DNA from: Deinococcus sp. QL22
GTDB lineage: Bacteria; Deinococcota; Deinococci; Deinococcales; Deinococcaceae
Direction: 5' to 3'
Assembly (NCBI RefSeq): GCF_023370075.1
Contig: NZ_CP097156.1
Span: 62,001 to 126,000, forward strand
Length of the DNA stretch: 64,000 nt
The position numbers and the translations under genes were made by a program. Shown here in pieces: positions 1 through 7,939 of the stretch. Each line of letters begins with the position of its first letter. Positions within the stretch are counted from its first letter, which is position 1. A model generated the notes under the pieces. The model was not told the origin of the DNA, searched no databases, and saw only the letters and a program-made list of their open reading frames with translations.

Positions 1-82
1 TTGGTGGCCAGTTCTCCGGTGAAGGCGGTGACGGGGGCCACGCGAATAATGGCGTTCTTACCGAAACGAAACTTTGGAGCCA
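1..82 (-). CDS. Tail protein, N-terminal part (runs off the left edge)
   Basis: Only the first 27 codons are present; the gene continues beyond base 1. The ATG at 82 follows a clear AGGAGG ribosome site. The start reads MAPKFRFGKNAIIRV, typical of a phage tail tube or minor tail protein that follows the connector genes. It is the last gene seen in the leftward virion operon. Assignment rests on gene order and style only. Confidence 0.6.
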
Positions 83-99
83 TGAGTCCCTCCTGGGGA

Positions 100-477
100 T
101 TAGTCGGCGGTGACAGCGAGCGTCACCTGTTCGGGGTAATCGCGGCTCTCTTCGAGCAGCGCCGGATCGTCAGCCAGCGGCCAGAAGGCCTCAGCAATGG
201 CGTTGACCGCCGCTTCGAGGTCTTCTTGTCCGCTCTGGTTCACGAGGCGAATGGGAAACGAGGTCTGGAAGCCGAGGAAGGCAAACGCGGGGACAACCCG
301 TTGCCGGGGGTTGGCGGAGATGATCACTTCAAGGCCCGTGACGGTGGTGCCCTCTGGCCAGTCGCCCACGGTGAGGCCGTCAGCAGTTTGACCACCGGGG
401 AAGGTGGCCACACCCAGCACGACCCCAGCTTCGACGAACGCCACCCGCACCCGTTCGGCGATCAGGGCAGAATTCAC
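100..477 (-). CDS. Tail terminator-like connector protein
   Basis: A 125-aa protein with a GTG start overlapping the stop of the upstream gene (GTGA), so probably translationally coupled. Size and position, between an HK97 gp10-like protein and the first tail gene, fit the tail-completion or terminator proteins that sit at the head-tail joint. No diagnostic motif is visible. The role is inferred from synteny; it could be another connector subunit. Confidence 0.6.
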   Translation of the reverse strand: MNSALIAERVRVAFVEAGVVLGVATFPGGQTADGLTVGDWPEGTTVTGLEVIISANPRQRVVPAFAFLGFQTSFPIRLVNQSGQEDLEAAVNAIAEAFWPLADDPALLEESRDYPEQVTLAVTAD

Positions 478-875
478 CGGAGCGCCCGCAGGTGGCGGTC
501 AAAGCTGGCCACCAGGTTGACTTTCTGGAGGGCGTAGCGCGGCACGTTGCGGGCCGGGAGGGAGTAGGCCCGCTTGCGGAAGACCGCACCCAGGTAGGTG
601 GCGGCGGCGTGCTCTGCCGTCCACACCACGCGGGCGCTCAGGCCCGCGTAGACCGCCGGTTGCTGACTGTTGCGCAGGGTGCCCAGATCGACCACATTGC
701 GGGGGCTGCTGGCCGTGGAACCATTCTCCCGCCGGGTAGAGCCGCTCCAACCCCAGATCACCTCATCGTGAGCGGCGCGGGCGGCCACCTCCACGTCCCG
801 CACGGTGCGGCGGAAGGCGAGACCCACTTTGCGGTCGAAGGCCCCTAAATCCACAGTCACTCGGACGCTCCCCAC
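474..875 (-). CDS. HK97 gp10-like head-tail connector
   Basis: 133 aa, GTG start. The middle has the pattern seen in HK97 gp10-type proteins: RNVVDLGTLRNS, then an aromatic and alanine-rich stretch (VVWTAEHAAATYLGAVF). The N-terminus contains a basic helix (FDRKVGLAFRRTVRDVEVAA). Family members form part of the neck or tail-completion complex. It is coupled to the next gene by a GTGA overlap. Family assignment is by eye. Confidence 0.6.
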   Translation of the reverse strand: MGSVRVTVDLGAFDRKVGLAFRRTVRDVEVAARAAHDEVIWGWSGSTRRENGSTASSPRNVVDLGTLRNSQQPAVYAGLSARVVWTAEHAAATYLGAVFRKRAYSLPARNVPRYALQKVNLVASFDRHLRALR

Positions 876-878
876 GGC

Positions 879-1412
879 CTATTCCAGCGCGGCGCGGATG
901 GCCTCCAGCCGCTTGACGCCCACGCCGGGGGCTTCGCGCAGTTCCGCGTCGGTGGCGTCGCGCACAGCCTGGAGGGTGCGCAGGCCAATCGAACGCAGGC
1001 CTTCGACTTCCGGGAAGTCATCTGCCAAAAGAGCGTCCTGAACAGCGGCAGCCTTAGCCACTTCAGCCAGTTCCGGAACGGCCTCCCCTGTGGGCGTGAG
1101 GTGCACAAGCTGCTCGATCTCGCGGGCGGCCTGCTCAATGCCGGACTTGAAGAGGGCCTGCTCATGGTCGTAGCTGCCGTAGCGCCGGGTCACCGCGCGG
1201 TTGTACTTCCGCAGCGGCTCCAGTGCGGCCTGGATGGCGGCGCGGACGCGGTAGCCTTCCAGGGCTTCGGGTGGCACGAGATCAGGGTTGATGGTCAGGG
1301 TGGCGAGGTTCGCGCCGCCGGTATAGTCCACCGCAATCTGGGCCGCAGCCTCTTGCGCTGCGTCCTCGGTCACCATGACCCGTTTGAGCGCTTCAGGAAT
1401 AGGGGTCTTCAT
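879..1412 (-). CDS. Virion-region protein with C-terminal helix-hairpin-helix
   Basis: 177 aa; the ATG at 1412 is preceded by GGAGGACACG, a good ribosome site, and overlaps the stop of the upstream gene (ATGA). The last about 40 residues (LRSIGLRTLQAV followed by LREAPGVGVKRLEAI) form two helix-hairpin-helix-like units of the kind that bind DNA non-specifically. Placed among connector genes, it may be a virion or packaging accessory. The exact role is unknown. Confidence 0.6.
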   Translation of the reverse strand: MKTPIPEALKRVMVTEDAAQEAAAQIAVDYTGGANLATLTINPDLVPPEALEGYRVRAAIQAALEPLRKYNRAVTRRYGSYDHEQALFKSGIEQAAREIEQLVHLTPTGEAVPELAEVAKAAAVQDALLADDFPEVEGLRSIGLRTLQAVRDATDAELREAPGVGVKRLEAIRAALE

Positions 1413-2128
1413 CGTGTCCTCCACAGACTTAAAAAGCGTCCGCCGAACTGCGCTTCTCGCCAGAGATCGGCGTCGGGAAAGGCGAGCTGTACGGTCAGGG
1501 TGCCGGGCTGGCCATCCAACGTGAGGGGGCTGGAACTGCCCCACACCACGCCTGGAGGCCTGGCCGTTGGTGCGGTCAGGCTGCCCCAGCGCCCAATCAG
1601 GGCAACTTCGGCCGCGTCTGCCCCCACCGTTTCGCGGATGCGGGGGTCGGTAGTCGCGGTGAGGCGCACAGCCACGTTGATGGGCACGCCGGGGCCAGGG
1701 CGCTGGTTGCCGCGTGCATCAGCGACCAGCGGGCCAGCGGTCTGAAAAGAGAGCTGATCGACACGGGTGCGCTCGATCAGCGGCGCACCGCGCACGACCG
1801 TCACCCAGTCCAGCCCGCCCGGATTGAGCGGCTCAGCCACGGGCACGAACACCCGTCCACCTGCCGCCGCGACCGTGAAGCCGGGCGTTTGAGCGAGCGG
1901 CGTATGCGCCAACACAAGGGTGGTCGAACGCGAAGTGAACCCTGGCTCGTCGGGATCAGGGGCGACGGTGGTGCCGTCCTCTTCCTGTCCGATCAGGGCA
2001 CGCACCTGCACACTCTGGCCCGTGAAGCGCGTGACCGTCACAGTCTGGGCAAAGGGACTGCTAAGCGCCTCGTCCACGTAAGGCCGGGCAGCCAGCACCG
2101 ATTCGTAGGCCGAGTCCAGCAGGGTCAC
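1409..2128 (-). CDS. Head-tail region structural protein
   Basis: 239 aa, beta-rich and low in charge, with no membrane segment or catalytic motif. It overlaps both neighbours by 4 bases and sits between the capsid and connector genes, where adaptor or head-closure proteins lie in lambda-like phages. I do not recognise the family. The coding call is strong because of the tight tiling of genes. Confidence 0.6.
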   Translation of the reverse strand: MTLLDSAYESVLAARPYVDEALSSPFAQTVTVTRFTGQSVQVRALIGQEEDGTTVAPDPDEPGFTSRSTTLVLAHTPLAQTPGFTVAAAGGRVFVPVAEPLNPGGLDWVTVVRGAPLIERTRVDQLSFQTAGPLVADARGNQRPGPGVPINVAVRLTATTDPRIRETVGADAAEVALIGRWGSLTAPTARPPGVVWGSSSPLTLDGQPGTLTVQLAFPDADLWREAQFGGRFLSLWRTR

Positions 2129-2544
2129 CGAGCGGCCCCAGGGAAGGCGAAGGCAAACCCGCCCACTGGAACCGCGAGCAGCAGCAGGGCGGCGGCAAAA
2201 GCATCGAGGTCACCCGCCGCCAGCACCGAGGAACCGTGACTGTCCGAAGCAGGCGTGAGGCTCAGCTCCAGTCCGGGCAGCTTAATGGCTTTCAGCCCGC
2301 CGCCGGTGCTGCCGCTTAGCAACGTCAGCGTGCCCCCTAGGCCCGCCCGGTAGGCCAGCGCTTTGGCCGCCACTGCTGTCCGGGCTGCCATCAGGGCATC
2401 CCCCGTCAAGGTGTCCGCCACCACCTGCCGACGCGCCAGCTCACCCCGCGCCCAAATCAGGGCCAGCGTGACATGTGCGTCCTCTGGCTCCGGCGCCCCT
2501 GGGATCAGCTCAGTGACCTGATCTGGCGAGACGGCCAGCGCCAC
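2125..2544 (-). CDS. Head-tail adaptor-like protein
   Basis: 139 aa, GTG start. An acidic helical N-terminus (SPDQVTELIPGAPEPEDAHV) is followed by helices and an Ala/Gly/Leu-rich C-terminus. Gene order (capsid, unknown, this protein, connector) suits an adaptor of the gp6/gpFII type. There is no diagnostic motif; function is inferred from position. Confidence 0.6.
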   Translation of the reverse strand: MALAVSPDQVTELIPGAPEPEDAHVTLALIWARGELARRQVVADTLTGDALMAARTAVAAKALAYRAGLGGTLTLLSGSTGGGLKAIKLPGLELSLTPASDSHGSSVLAAGDLDAFAAALLLLAVPVGGFAFAFPGAAR

Positions 2545-2547
2545 GGC

Positions 2548-3039
2548 TTACTCCGCCTCGACGAGTGTGCCGCTGTCGAGCAAGGACTGCACGAACCCCG
2601 TGAGCGGCACGGTGACCGGCTCCACGCCGAGGCTCTTCTTGCTTTCGGGATCGGTGTAAGCGCCGCCATAACTGGCAGTGCGGCCCACAACGCGAACGGT
2701 CACGGTGGGCAGACCGTCGGCAAGCGGCGTGGGCAGGTCAGCCGCAGGCGTGGGCGTAGAAGCGCTCTGAATTTCACCGAGCACCGCGTCGCGCTCAGTC
2801 TCGGCGCGGGCCAGCCAGCCCTGGAGCTGCTCAGTTGTCACGCCCGGATCGGTGACTTCCACGTCCAGGGCCTGCTGCACCTGCCAAGTCAGGATTTCTT
2901 TTTGCACCGCATCACGTTCAGTGGTGAGGCGGGTGGCCCAGCCTTCGAGCTGCGCGGCTTTGGGGTCGGGTTTTTCGGTATCGATCTGCAGGCTAAGGGC
3001 GGTCTGAATCGCCTTGGCATTCTCGGCACGGGTGGCCAT
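2548..3039 (-). CDS. Small protein downstream of the capsid gene
   Basis: 163 aa; ATG preceded by AAGGAGTTTCC. The N-terminal two thirds look alpha-helical, with two similar units (QLEGWATRLTTERDAV and QLQGWLARAETERDAV), an internal duplication of about 50 residues. The C-terminal third is beta-like. Genes here in lambda-like phages often encode head-completion proteins (gpW/FI class). Function unassigned. Confidence 0.6.
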   Translation of the reverse strand: MATRAENAKAIQTALSLQIDTEKPDPKAAQLEGWATRLTTERDAVQKEILTWQVQQALDVEVTDPGVTTEQLQGWLARAETERDAVLGEIQSASTPTPAADLPTPLADGLPTVTVRVVGRTASYGGAYTDPESKKSLGVEPVTVPLTGFVQSLLDSGTLVEAE

Positions 3040-3105
3040 GGAAACTCCTTCACAGCACGCGCCGTCCCCCAGACATCAGGGACGACGCAAGGGAGGCGGT
3101 GGGCC

Positions 3106-4191
3106 TTAGCTCGAGCGGTGTGCGGTGACGCCAACGCCCAGTTCAGGCTTGCCGAAGCCGATCATTTCGCTGAAGGTGATGAACTCGATCTGGCGCTCAA
3201 TGATCTTGTCGTTCTCCACCAGGTCCATGCTGGGATCGAAGGCCATTTCCAGGCCCATTTCAGGGTCCAGGGCCAACAGTTTGGCCGCACCGTCCAGCAG
3301 GCTGCCTTTCGGCGCACGCTTGGGCATCATGCCGAACGCGGCGGGCCAGCGGCCGGTCTCGCGGAAGTCGCTCGCCGTGGTGCTGTCCGTGCCCGTGAAT
3401 ATGGGCAGGGTCAGCAGCTTGCCCAATTCGGTGCGGTCGCCTGCCAGGATGGTGGGGTCTGCACCGTAATCACCGGCCAACAGAGACAGCTCCACAATGT
3501 CCGCCACCGTGTAGCCGGGGCCTGCCACATCAAGGTTGGGAGCCGCACCGTTGTTGCCGTCGCCGTTGAGAACCACGGCCAGGGCGGCGTTCACCTTGTT
3601 CCTAAGGGCGCGCCGCACCACCGCACCAATCCAACGGTCCATCACGCTCACGCTGGAGCGGCGGATGACCTCATAGCTCACTTTCAGCTTGCCACCGTAC
3701 TTCAGCAGGCGGATCGATTGCTCGCCCATCTGCACAGTGATGGTCGGGAATTCAGCAGCTTCTGCCACGCGGCTCAGGTTGGCCCCGGCGTCGTGCTCTT
3801 CGGTGATCACGCCGTAGGTGTACGCACCGCTGCGGACAGGGGTGATGGTCGTTACCAGGTCTTCCACGGTCAGTTCATTGCGCATGGGGCGCGACAGGTC
3901 GCGGTAGCGGGTGGCGATGTACTCGGGGAACAGCACACGCTTGCTGGGGTCCTGCATAAAAACGTCTTCCACTGGACGGGCTGCGTCGCGGCCTTTGGGG
4001 TCCACGCCGAGGCTGCCCAGCACCTGCTTAAAGGCCGGGGTGGAGTCGTCGGGGTTGTAGAACTCCTCGCTGATCTTGCCCTCATCGGCCTGGATCTGCA
4101 TGTAATCGGCGAGGTTGACGCCTGCAGCTTTGGCGTCCTGATAGAGACCTTTGTCGGCAAGGTCAGTGCGCTTGGCAATTTTGTAGCTCAT
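3106..4191 (-). CDS. Major capsid protein (HK97 fold, lambda gpE-like)
   Basis: 361 aa; ATG at 4191 with AGGAGG 6 bases upstream. It follows the protease/scaffold and decoration genes, the lambda order C-Nu3-D-E. Features fit gpE-type capsids: a helical N-terminus, a long central region ending in a conserved-looking EMIGFGKPELGVGVTAH tail, and the phrase EVIRRSSVSVMDRWIG in the middle. It self-assembles into the icosahedral shell around the scaffold. Confidence 0.85.
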   Translation of the reverse strand: MSYKIAKRTDLADKGLYQDAKAAGVNLADYMQIQADEGKISEEFYNPDDSTPAFKQVLGSLGVDPKGRDAARPVEDVFMQDPSKRVLFPEYIATRYRDLSRPMRNELTVEDLVTTITPVRSGAYTYGVITEEHDAGANLSRVAEAAEFPTITVQMGEQSIRLLKYGGKLKVSYEVIRRSSVSVMDRWIGAVVRRALRNKVNAALAVVLNGDGNNGAAPNLDVAGPGYTVADIVELSLLAGDYGADPTILAGDRTELGKLLTLPIFTGTDSTTASDFRETGRWPAAFGMMPKRAPKGSLLDGAAKLLALDPEMGLEMAFDPSMDLVENDKIIERQIEFITFSEMIGFGKPELGVGVTAHRSS

Positions 4192-4272
4192 GGAAGTCCT
4201 CCTGGGGACATGGGGCAAAGAGAAGCGCCCCGGCCTGCGGTGGGCAGACAGTGGGCGCGGCGAGAACCGGAC

Positions 4273-4632
4273 TTAGAGACGGATGAACAGGGCTTTGGTG
4301 ACCGCGTCGTACTTGTACACGTGCACGCGGGTGCCAGCAGCGCCGACTTTCACGCCACCTGCACCGTCCACCACGAGGTTTTGAGGGCCAAGGGGCACGG
4401 CAGCTTGCGCGGTCAGGGTCTGGGCGCCGCTGCCGATGGTGTTGACCAGGCCCTTGCGGTCGCTCTCGATGTTCTGGACCTTGCCGAACAAGGGATCGCC
4501 GTCTGCGCCGCGTCCAACGGTGCCTTCAGCGGTGTAGGCCACAGCGTCACCAACGACGGCTCCGGCAGCGATAACGAGGGTGGGGAACGACGTGGTGTCG
4601 TTCAGGTTGATGCCAGCAACAATAGTGCTCAT
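4273..4632 (-). CDS. Capsid decoration (head-stabilising) protein, lambda gpD-like
   Basis: 119 aa; ATG at 4632 after AGGAGG. It is small and rich in Gly, Ala, Val and Thr, lying directly before the major capsid gene as gpD does in lambda. Such proteins cap the surface of the expanded shell. Assignment rests on size, composition and position. Confidence 0.7.
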   Translation of the reverse strand: MSTIVAGINLNDTTSFPTLVIAAGAVVGDAVAYTAEGTVGRGADGDPLFGKVQNIESDRKGLVNTIGSGAQTLTAQAAVPLGPQNLVVDGAGGVKVGAAGTRVHVYKYDAVTKALFIRL

Positions 4633-4687
4633 GAATGCCTCCTGGGGCAAGAGAGGACGGAGGGCCGAGGATCAACGAACTGGGCCC

Positions 4688-5164
4688 TTACCAGCGGACA
4701 GGCTTGGGCCGACGCGCCGTGGTCTGGGCCTCGACAGGAGGGGCAGGATTGAGGTCCGGCTCTTTGCTCTGGCGGCCATTGGGGACCAAGGCATCACGCT
4801 GATCGCGGTAGCCGTGGGCCACTTCTTTCAACATGTCCGTGTCAAGGGCGCTGTTGGCCTTGCGCACGCGGGCGGCTTTGGTCTCATCACCGGTCACTGC
4901 GAGGGCCAGCGCTTCAATCTCGGAGAGCAGCTCGGTGCGGTAAGCGTCACCGTCTTTCGCCTGTGCGGCGAGGCGGCTCAGGCTGTCTGCACCCATGTCT
5001 TTGGGCTCCAGGCCCAACGCAGAGGCAGTGCTCTCGCGCTCCTGCTGACGGCCTGCAGCCACCGCGAGGCGGTCCTGCTCGGCGAGAAAGGCCTGAATGG
5101 CGGCGGTATCGGCGGCGTCGAACTCGTGTGCCGCGCCGCTGCGGTCTTTGAGGGTGATCTTCAT
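4688..5164 (-). CDS. Nested scaffold protein (internal start, Nu3-like)
   Basis: An in-frame ATG at 5164 inside the protease gene has its own GGAGG site 8 bases upstream and begins MKITLKDRSGAAHEFD. It would give a 158-aa acidic helical protein equal to the C-terminal scaffold half. Lambda C/Nu3 uses the same nested arrangement to make excess scaffold. The ribosome site is seen; use of it is inferred. Confidence 0.65.
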   Translation of the reverse strand: MKITLKDRSGAAHEFDAADTAAIQAFLAEQDRLAVAAGRQQERESTASALGLEPKDMGADSLSRLAAQAKDGDAYRTELLSEIEALALAVTGDETKAARVRKANSALDTDMLKEVAHGYRDQRDALVPNGRQSKEPDLNPAPPVEAQTTARRPKPVRW

Positions 5165-6310
5165 GGGGGAAACCTCCGGGGAAGGGGCGGAAACCTGAAT
5201 GCGGGCACGGGTGGCGGTGAGGCGCTGCGTGAGCTGGGCGAGGTCGTGACTGAGATCAGCGTCCGCGTAGGGCGCGGCGGACTGCAGCTCCGCTTCAAGC
5301 TGGTTGAGGGCGGCATGCTCTTCAGCAGCAGCTTCGGGGGTGAGGGAGACGCGCACACGCTGCTCGGCCAGGCGCAGTTGCGTCGTGGCTTCGAGCATGC
5401 GCGGCGACTGGGCGCGGCGGGCGGTTCGGGCAGGCTCACGGGCGGCGGCAGATTGCTGCTCACGGAGCACGTCGCCCAGGGTCGCCACCCGGTCGGCCAA
5501 GCCCACATCCACCGCTTCCTGCCCGAACCAGACGTTGCCGTTGGCGAGGGCACCCACAGCCGCCACTGTCATGGAGCGGCCCGCAGCAACTGCCGCCACG
5601 AAGTCGGCCTGAATGCGGTCAACCTCGCTCTGCCACTGCTCCAGCGCCGGGCCGTCCATGGCCTCGGTGGGTTGTCCCAGCGCTTTGCCGGGGTTGGAAC
5701 GCACATAGGTGACTTTCAGACCCATGTTGTCGATGGCCACCGACTCATCCACGTGAGTACCGATCACGCCAATGGAGCCGATTTCGGCCCCTGGTGCGGC
5801 TACCAGTTCAGAGGCCTGAGCACCGAGCCAGAGGGCCGCGCTGCACATGACCGTGTTGGCGACAGCAATCACGGGTTTGACGTCTCTGGCCCGCCGAATG
5901 GCTTCCTCCGCCACCCGGATTCCGGTCACTGCGCCGCCGCCGCTCATGATGTCGAGCACGATGGAATGAATGCTAGGGTCGTCCGCTGCAGCAGAAACGC
6001 GGTCGGCCAACGTGTGGGGGTCGGTGGCCCCGCAGTATTCGGCCATCAGGCTGCCACGGGGCACGATGGTGCCGTAAATGCCGATGACCGCCACACCGGG
6101 GGCCGAGGCCTGGGCATCACCCTGCTGGGCGGCGCGATTGTCGCGCTCGGTCTTGAGGGTCTTCAGCGTCTCTTCTGTGACGTCCGAAGACAGGTAACGG
6201 TTGAACGTCGCCACCAGTTCACGGTGGTCGCGTTCCCGGATGGCCCAGGGGCTCCCCGCGAGGAGCGTGGTGACGCCCTGAAACCGGGCTGGACTGCGAA
6301 TCTTGGTCAC
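4688..6310 (-). CDS. Head maturation protease (S49/SppA type) fused to scaffold
   Basis: 540 aa. Residues about 70-280 are an S49 peptidase domain: VAVIGIYGTIVPRGS, SIVLDIMSGGGAVTG, then NTVMCSAALWLGAQA carrying the probable catalytic serine, then GAEIGSIGVIGTHVDES. Residues about 300-540 are charged and helical, as in scaffold proteins. The protease should degrade the scaffold and trim portal and capsid proteins during prohead maturation. It lies between portal and decoration genes as in lambda (gene C). An internal start makes the scaffold alone. Confidence 0.85.
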   Translation of the reverse strand: MTKIRSPARFQGVTTLLAGSPWAIRERDHRELVATFNRYLSSDVTEETLKTLKTERDNRAAQQGDAQASAPGVAVIGIYGTIVPRGSLMAEYCGATDPHTLADRVSAAADDPSIHSIVLDIMSGGGAVTGIRVAEEAIRRARDVKPVIAVANTVMCSAALWLGAQASELVAAPGAEIGSIGVIGTHVDESVAIDNMGLKVTYVRSNPGKALGQPTEAMDGPALEQWQSEVDRIQADFVAAVAAGRSMTVAAVGALANGNVWFGQEAVDVGLADRVATLGDVLREQQSAAAREPARTARRAQSPRMLEATTQLRLAEQRVRVSLTPEAAAEEHAALNQLEAELQSAAPYADADLSHDLAQLTQRLTATRARIQVSAPSPEVSPMKITLKDRSGAAHEFDAADTAAIQAFLAEQDRLAVAAGRQQERESTASALGLEPKDMGADSLSRLAAQAKDGDAYRTELLSEIEALALAVTGDETKAARVRKANSALDTDMLKEVAHGYRDQRDALVPNGRQSKEPDLNPAPPVEAQTTARRPKPVRW

Positions 6311-6346
6311 ATCGGACTCCTGTGGAACTTGGGAGAGGCGGCGGGC

Positions 6347-7933
6347 TCAGGCGGCAGGCAGATCGGGCGCTTCTCTCACCTCCTTCAGCCCGGTCTGGTG
6401 GTAGGTGCGCGTGCGGCGGTCATAGGCGAACGCCATACGGGTCAGCGGTTCGCCATGCGCCGTGCGGGTGGCTGGATTGAGGGTGCTGGCCTCGGGAACC
6501 GGGCCGTTGGCACCCTCATCCCAGCGCTCGGCCCACGGCGGGGCCTGCGCGTCTTCCGCGTCGCCGAGATCGAAGGTGTCGGCGGCGCGTCGAGCGAAGG
6601 CGCGACCAAAGACCTTCTTCCCGATTTCCACCGTTTTCATGCGGGTCTGTTCGGTCTCCGCATCCACAGACGCGAAGCCGGACTGCGCCGCGCCGAAGCG
6701 CACGTACACCGTGGCAGGTATGCCCTTGAGGCGCAGGTGCAGGTTCAGACCGAACTCGATCTGGCGGGCAATCACGGCCTGAATGTTGGTGGCCCGCGCC
6801 TCCACCATCGGGTAGACCACGCGGGCCAGGGCCTCAGTCGCTCCATCCATCTGCCCGCGCAGGAAGGAGGTGGTGCCCAGCGCACTAAACACCCGGCGGC
6901 TGTTCTCCTTGGTGACGTCGGGAATCCCCTGCAGGCTGTGCGTCACGTTGGTCACGCTGAACTTGGTGCCGCTGGGGCCGACGAACAGGCCCGTTTCAGC
7001 CCGGTCGATGATCAGACTGAGCGCTGTTTCGAACCACTGCTGTTTGCGTTGCTCGAACAGGGGATCGGACTCACTGGCGACGCCCAGGTCTTTGGGGGTG
7101 GGCATGGGAATCTCAGCGGCCACCACCGCGACCTGGCGCATCAGGTCAATCACACGGTCAGTGGCCGCGGTCAGCCGGCGCTTGCGCTCCAGACTCTCTA
7201 GGGCGGCCAGGAACATCGGCACACCATAGGGACTGGCTCCTGCAGTGCTGAGTGGCGCGTAACAGTAGGTCAGTGGATCAAGCTGAATGCCTTCGACGCC
7301 CACCCCCACCTGTTCATGCCGAATGGCGCCACTGGCCGAATCGCGGACACAGGCGATGTCCTCGGCGGGCACAATCGCCACACTGGCGACGCCATCCCGC
7401 CCCGGCGTGGGCACCCACTCCAGGGAGCTGGCCGGAGAGAAGAGCAGTTCGCCGATCTGGTTGTTGATCAACCCATCAACGCCGCCGCCTTCCGGATACA
7501 GCCGCCCTAGCAGCAGGTCAAGCTCCTGCCGGGCCAGTTTGACGGCCCGTGCGCCGCCGACAAATTCCAGACTGTGTCCGGGATTAACGATGGCGAGGTA
7601 GTCGCCGTGAGTCCCAGCCACGTCCTCGTCACGCTGGGCAAGGCCGCGCAGGATGTCGGTCAGGCGTTTGCGGTCATCGTTGGGGTAGCCCGCGTAGGCC
7701 TTGTGCATGTAGCCCAGCCAGCTGTCATGGTCGTCTGGATCGCGGGAGAGGCGTTCGCCGCCCATCTCCCCTTTCTGCCGGTTGCCTGCACGTAAACCCA
7801 GGAGGGCTCCGCTGGCGAGGGTGGTGGCTCCCTCCCGGTGTTCTCTGGGGTGGATGGTGACAGGGCCACTGCCGACGTGAATGGGCGCATTCAGGAAGCG
7901 CCACGCATTGCCAAGCCAATCTCGTATGCCGAT
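6347..7933 (-). CDS. Portal protein (lambda gpB-like), probable ATC start
   Basis: Portal ring subunit through which DNA is packaged. The frame is open from just after the terminase stop. The first ATG (7765) has no spaced ribosome site, whereas an ideal GGAGG (7943-7947) lies 9 bases before an ATC codon at 7931-7933. From there the protein is 528 aa and starts with DWLGNAWRFLNAPIHVGSG, a plausible portal N-terminus; 528 aa matches the lambda class. An ATC start is rare, so a sequence error turning ATG into ATC is possible. Later motifs include PTPGRDGVASV and YCYAPLSTAGASPYG. Confidence 0.85.
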   Translation of the reverse strand: MGIRDWLGNAWRFLNAPIHVGSGPVTIHPREHREGATTLASGALLGLRAGNRQKGEMGGERLSRDPDDHDSWLGYMHKAYAGYPNDDRKRLTDILRGLAQRDEDVAGTHGDYLAIVNPGHSLEFVGGARAVKLARQELDLLLGRLYPEGGGVDGLINNQIGELLFSPASSLEWVPTPGRDGVASVAIVPAEDIACVRDSASGAIRHEQVGVGVEGIQLDPLTYCYAPLSTAGASPYGVPMFLAALESLERKRRLTAATDRVIDLMRQVAVVAAEIPMPTPKDLGVASESDPLFEQRKQQWFETALSLIIDRAETGLFVGPSGTKFSVTNVTHSLQGIPDVTKENSRRVFSALGTTSFLRGQMDGATEALARVVYPMVEARATNIQAVIARQIEFGLNLHLRLKGIPATVYVRFGAAQSGFASVDAETEQTRMKTVEIGKKVFGRAFARRAADTFDLGDAEDAQAPPWAERWDEGANGPVPEASTLNPATRTAHGEPLTRMAFAYDRRTRTYHQTGLKEVREAPDLPAA

Positions 7934-7939
7934 GGTGGA

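Noticed and set aside
2473..7201. Very long open frames on the plus strand across the virion genes
   Set aside because: They lie antisense to well-supported capsid, protease and portal genes, are His/Gly/Arg-rich and have no ribosome sites: reading-frame shadows of GC-rich DNA.
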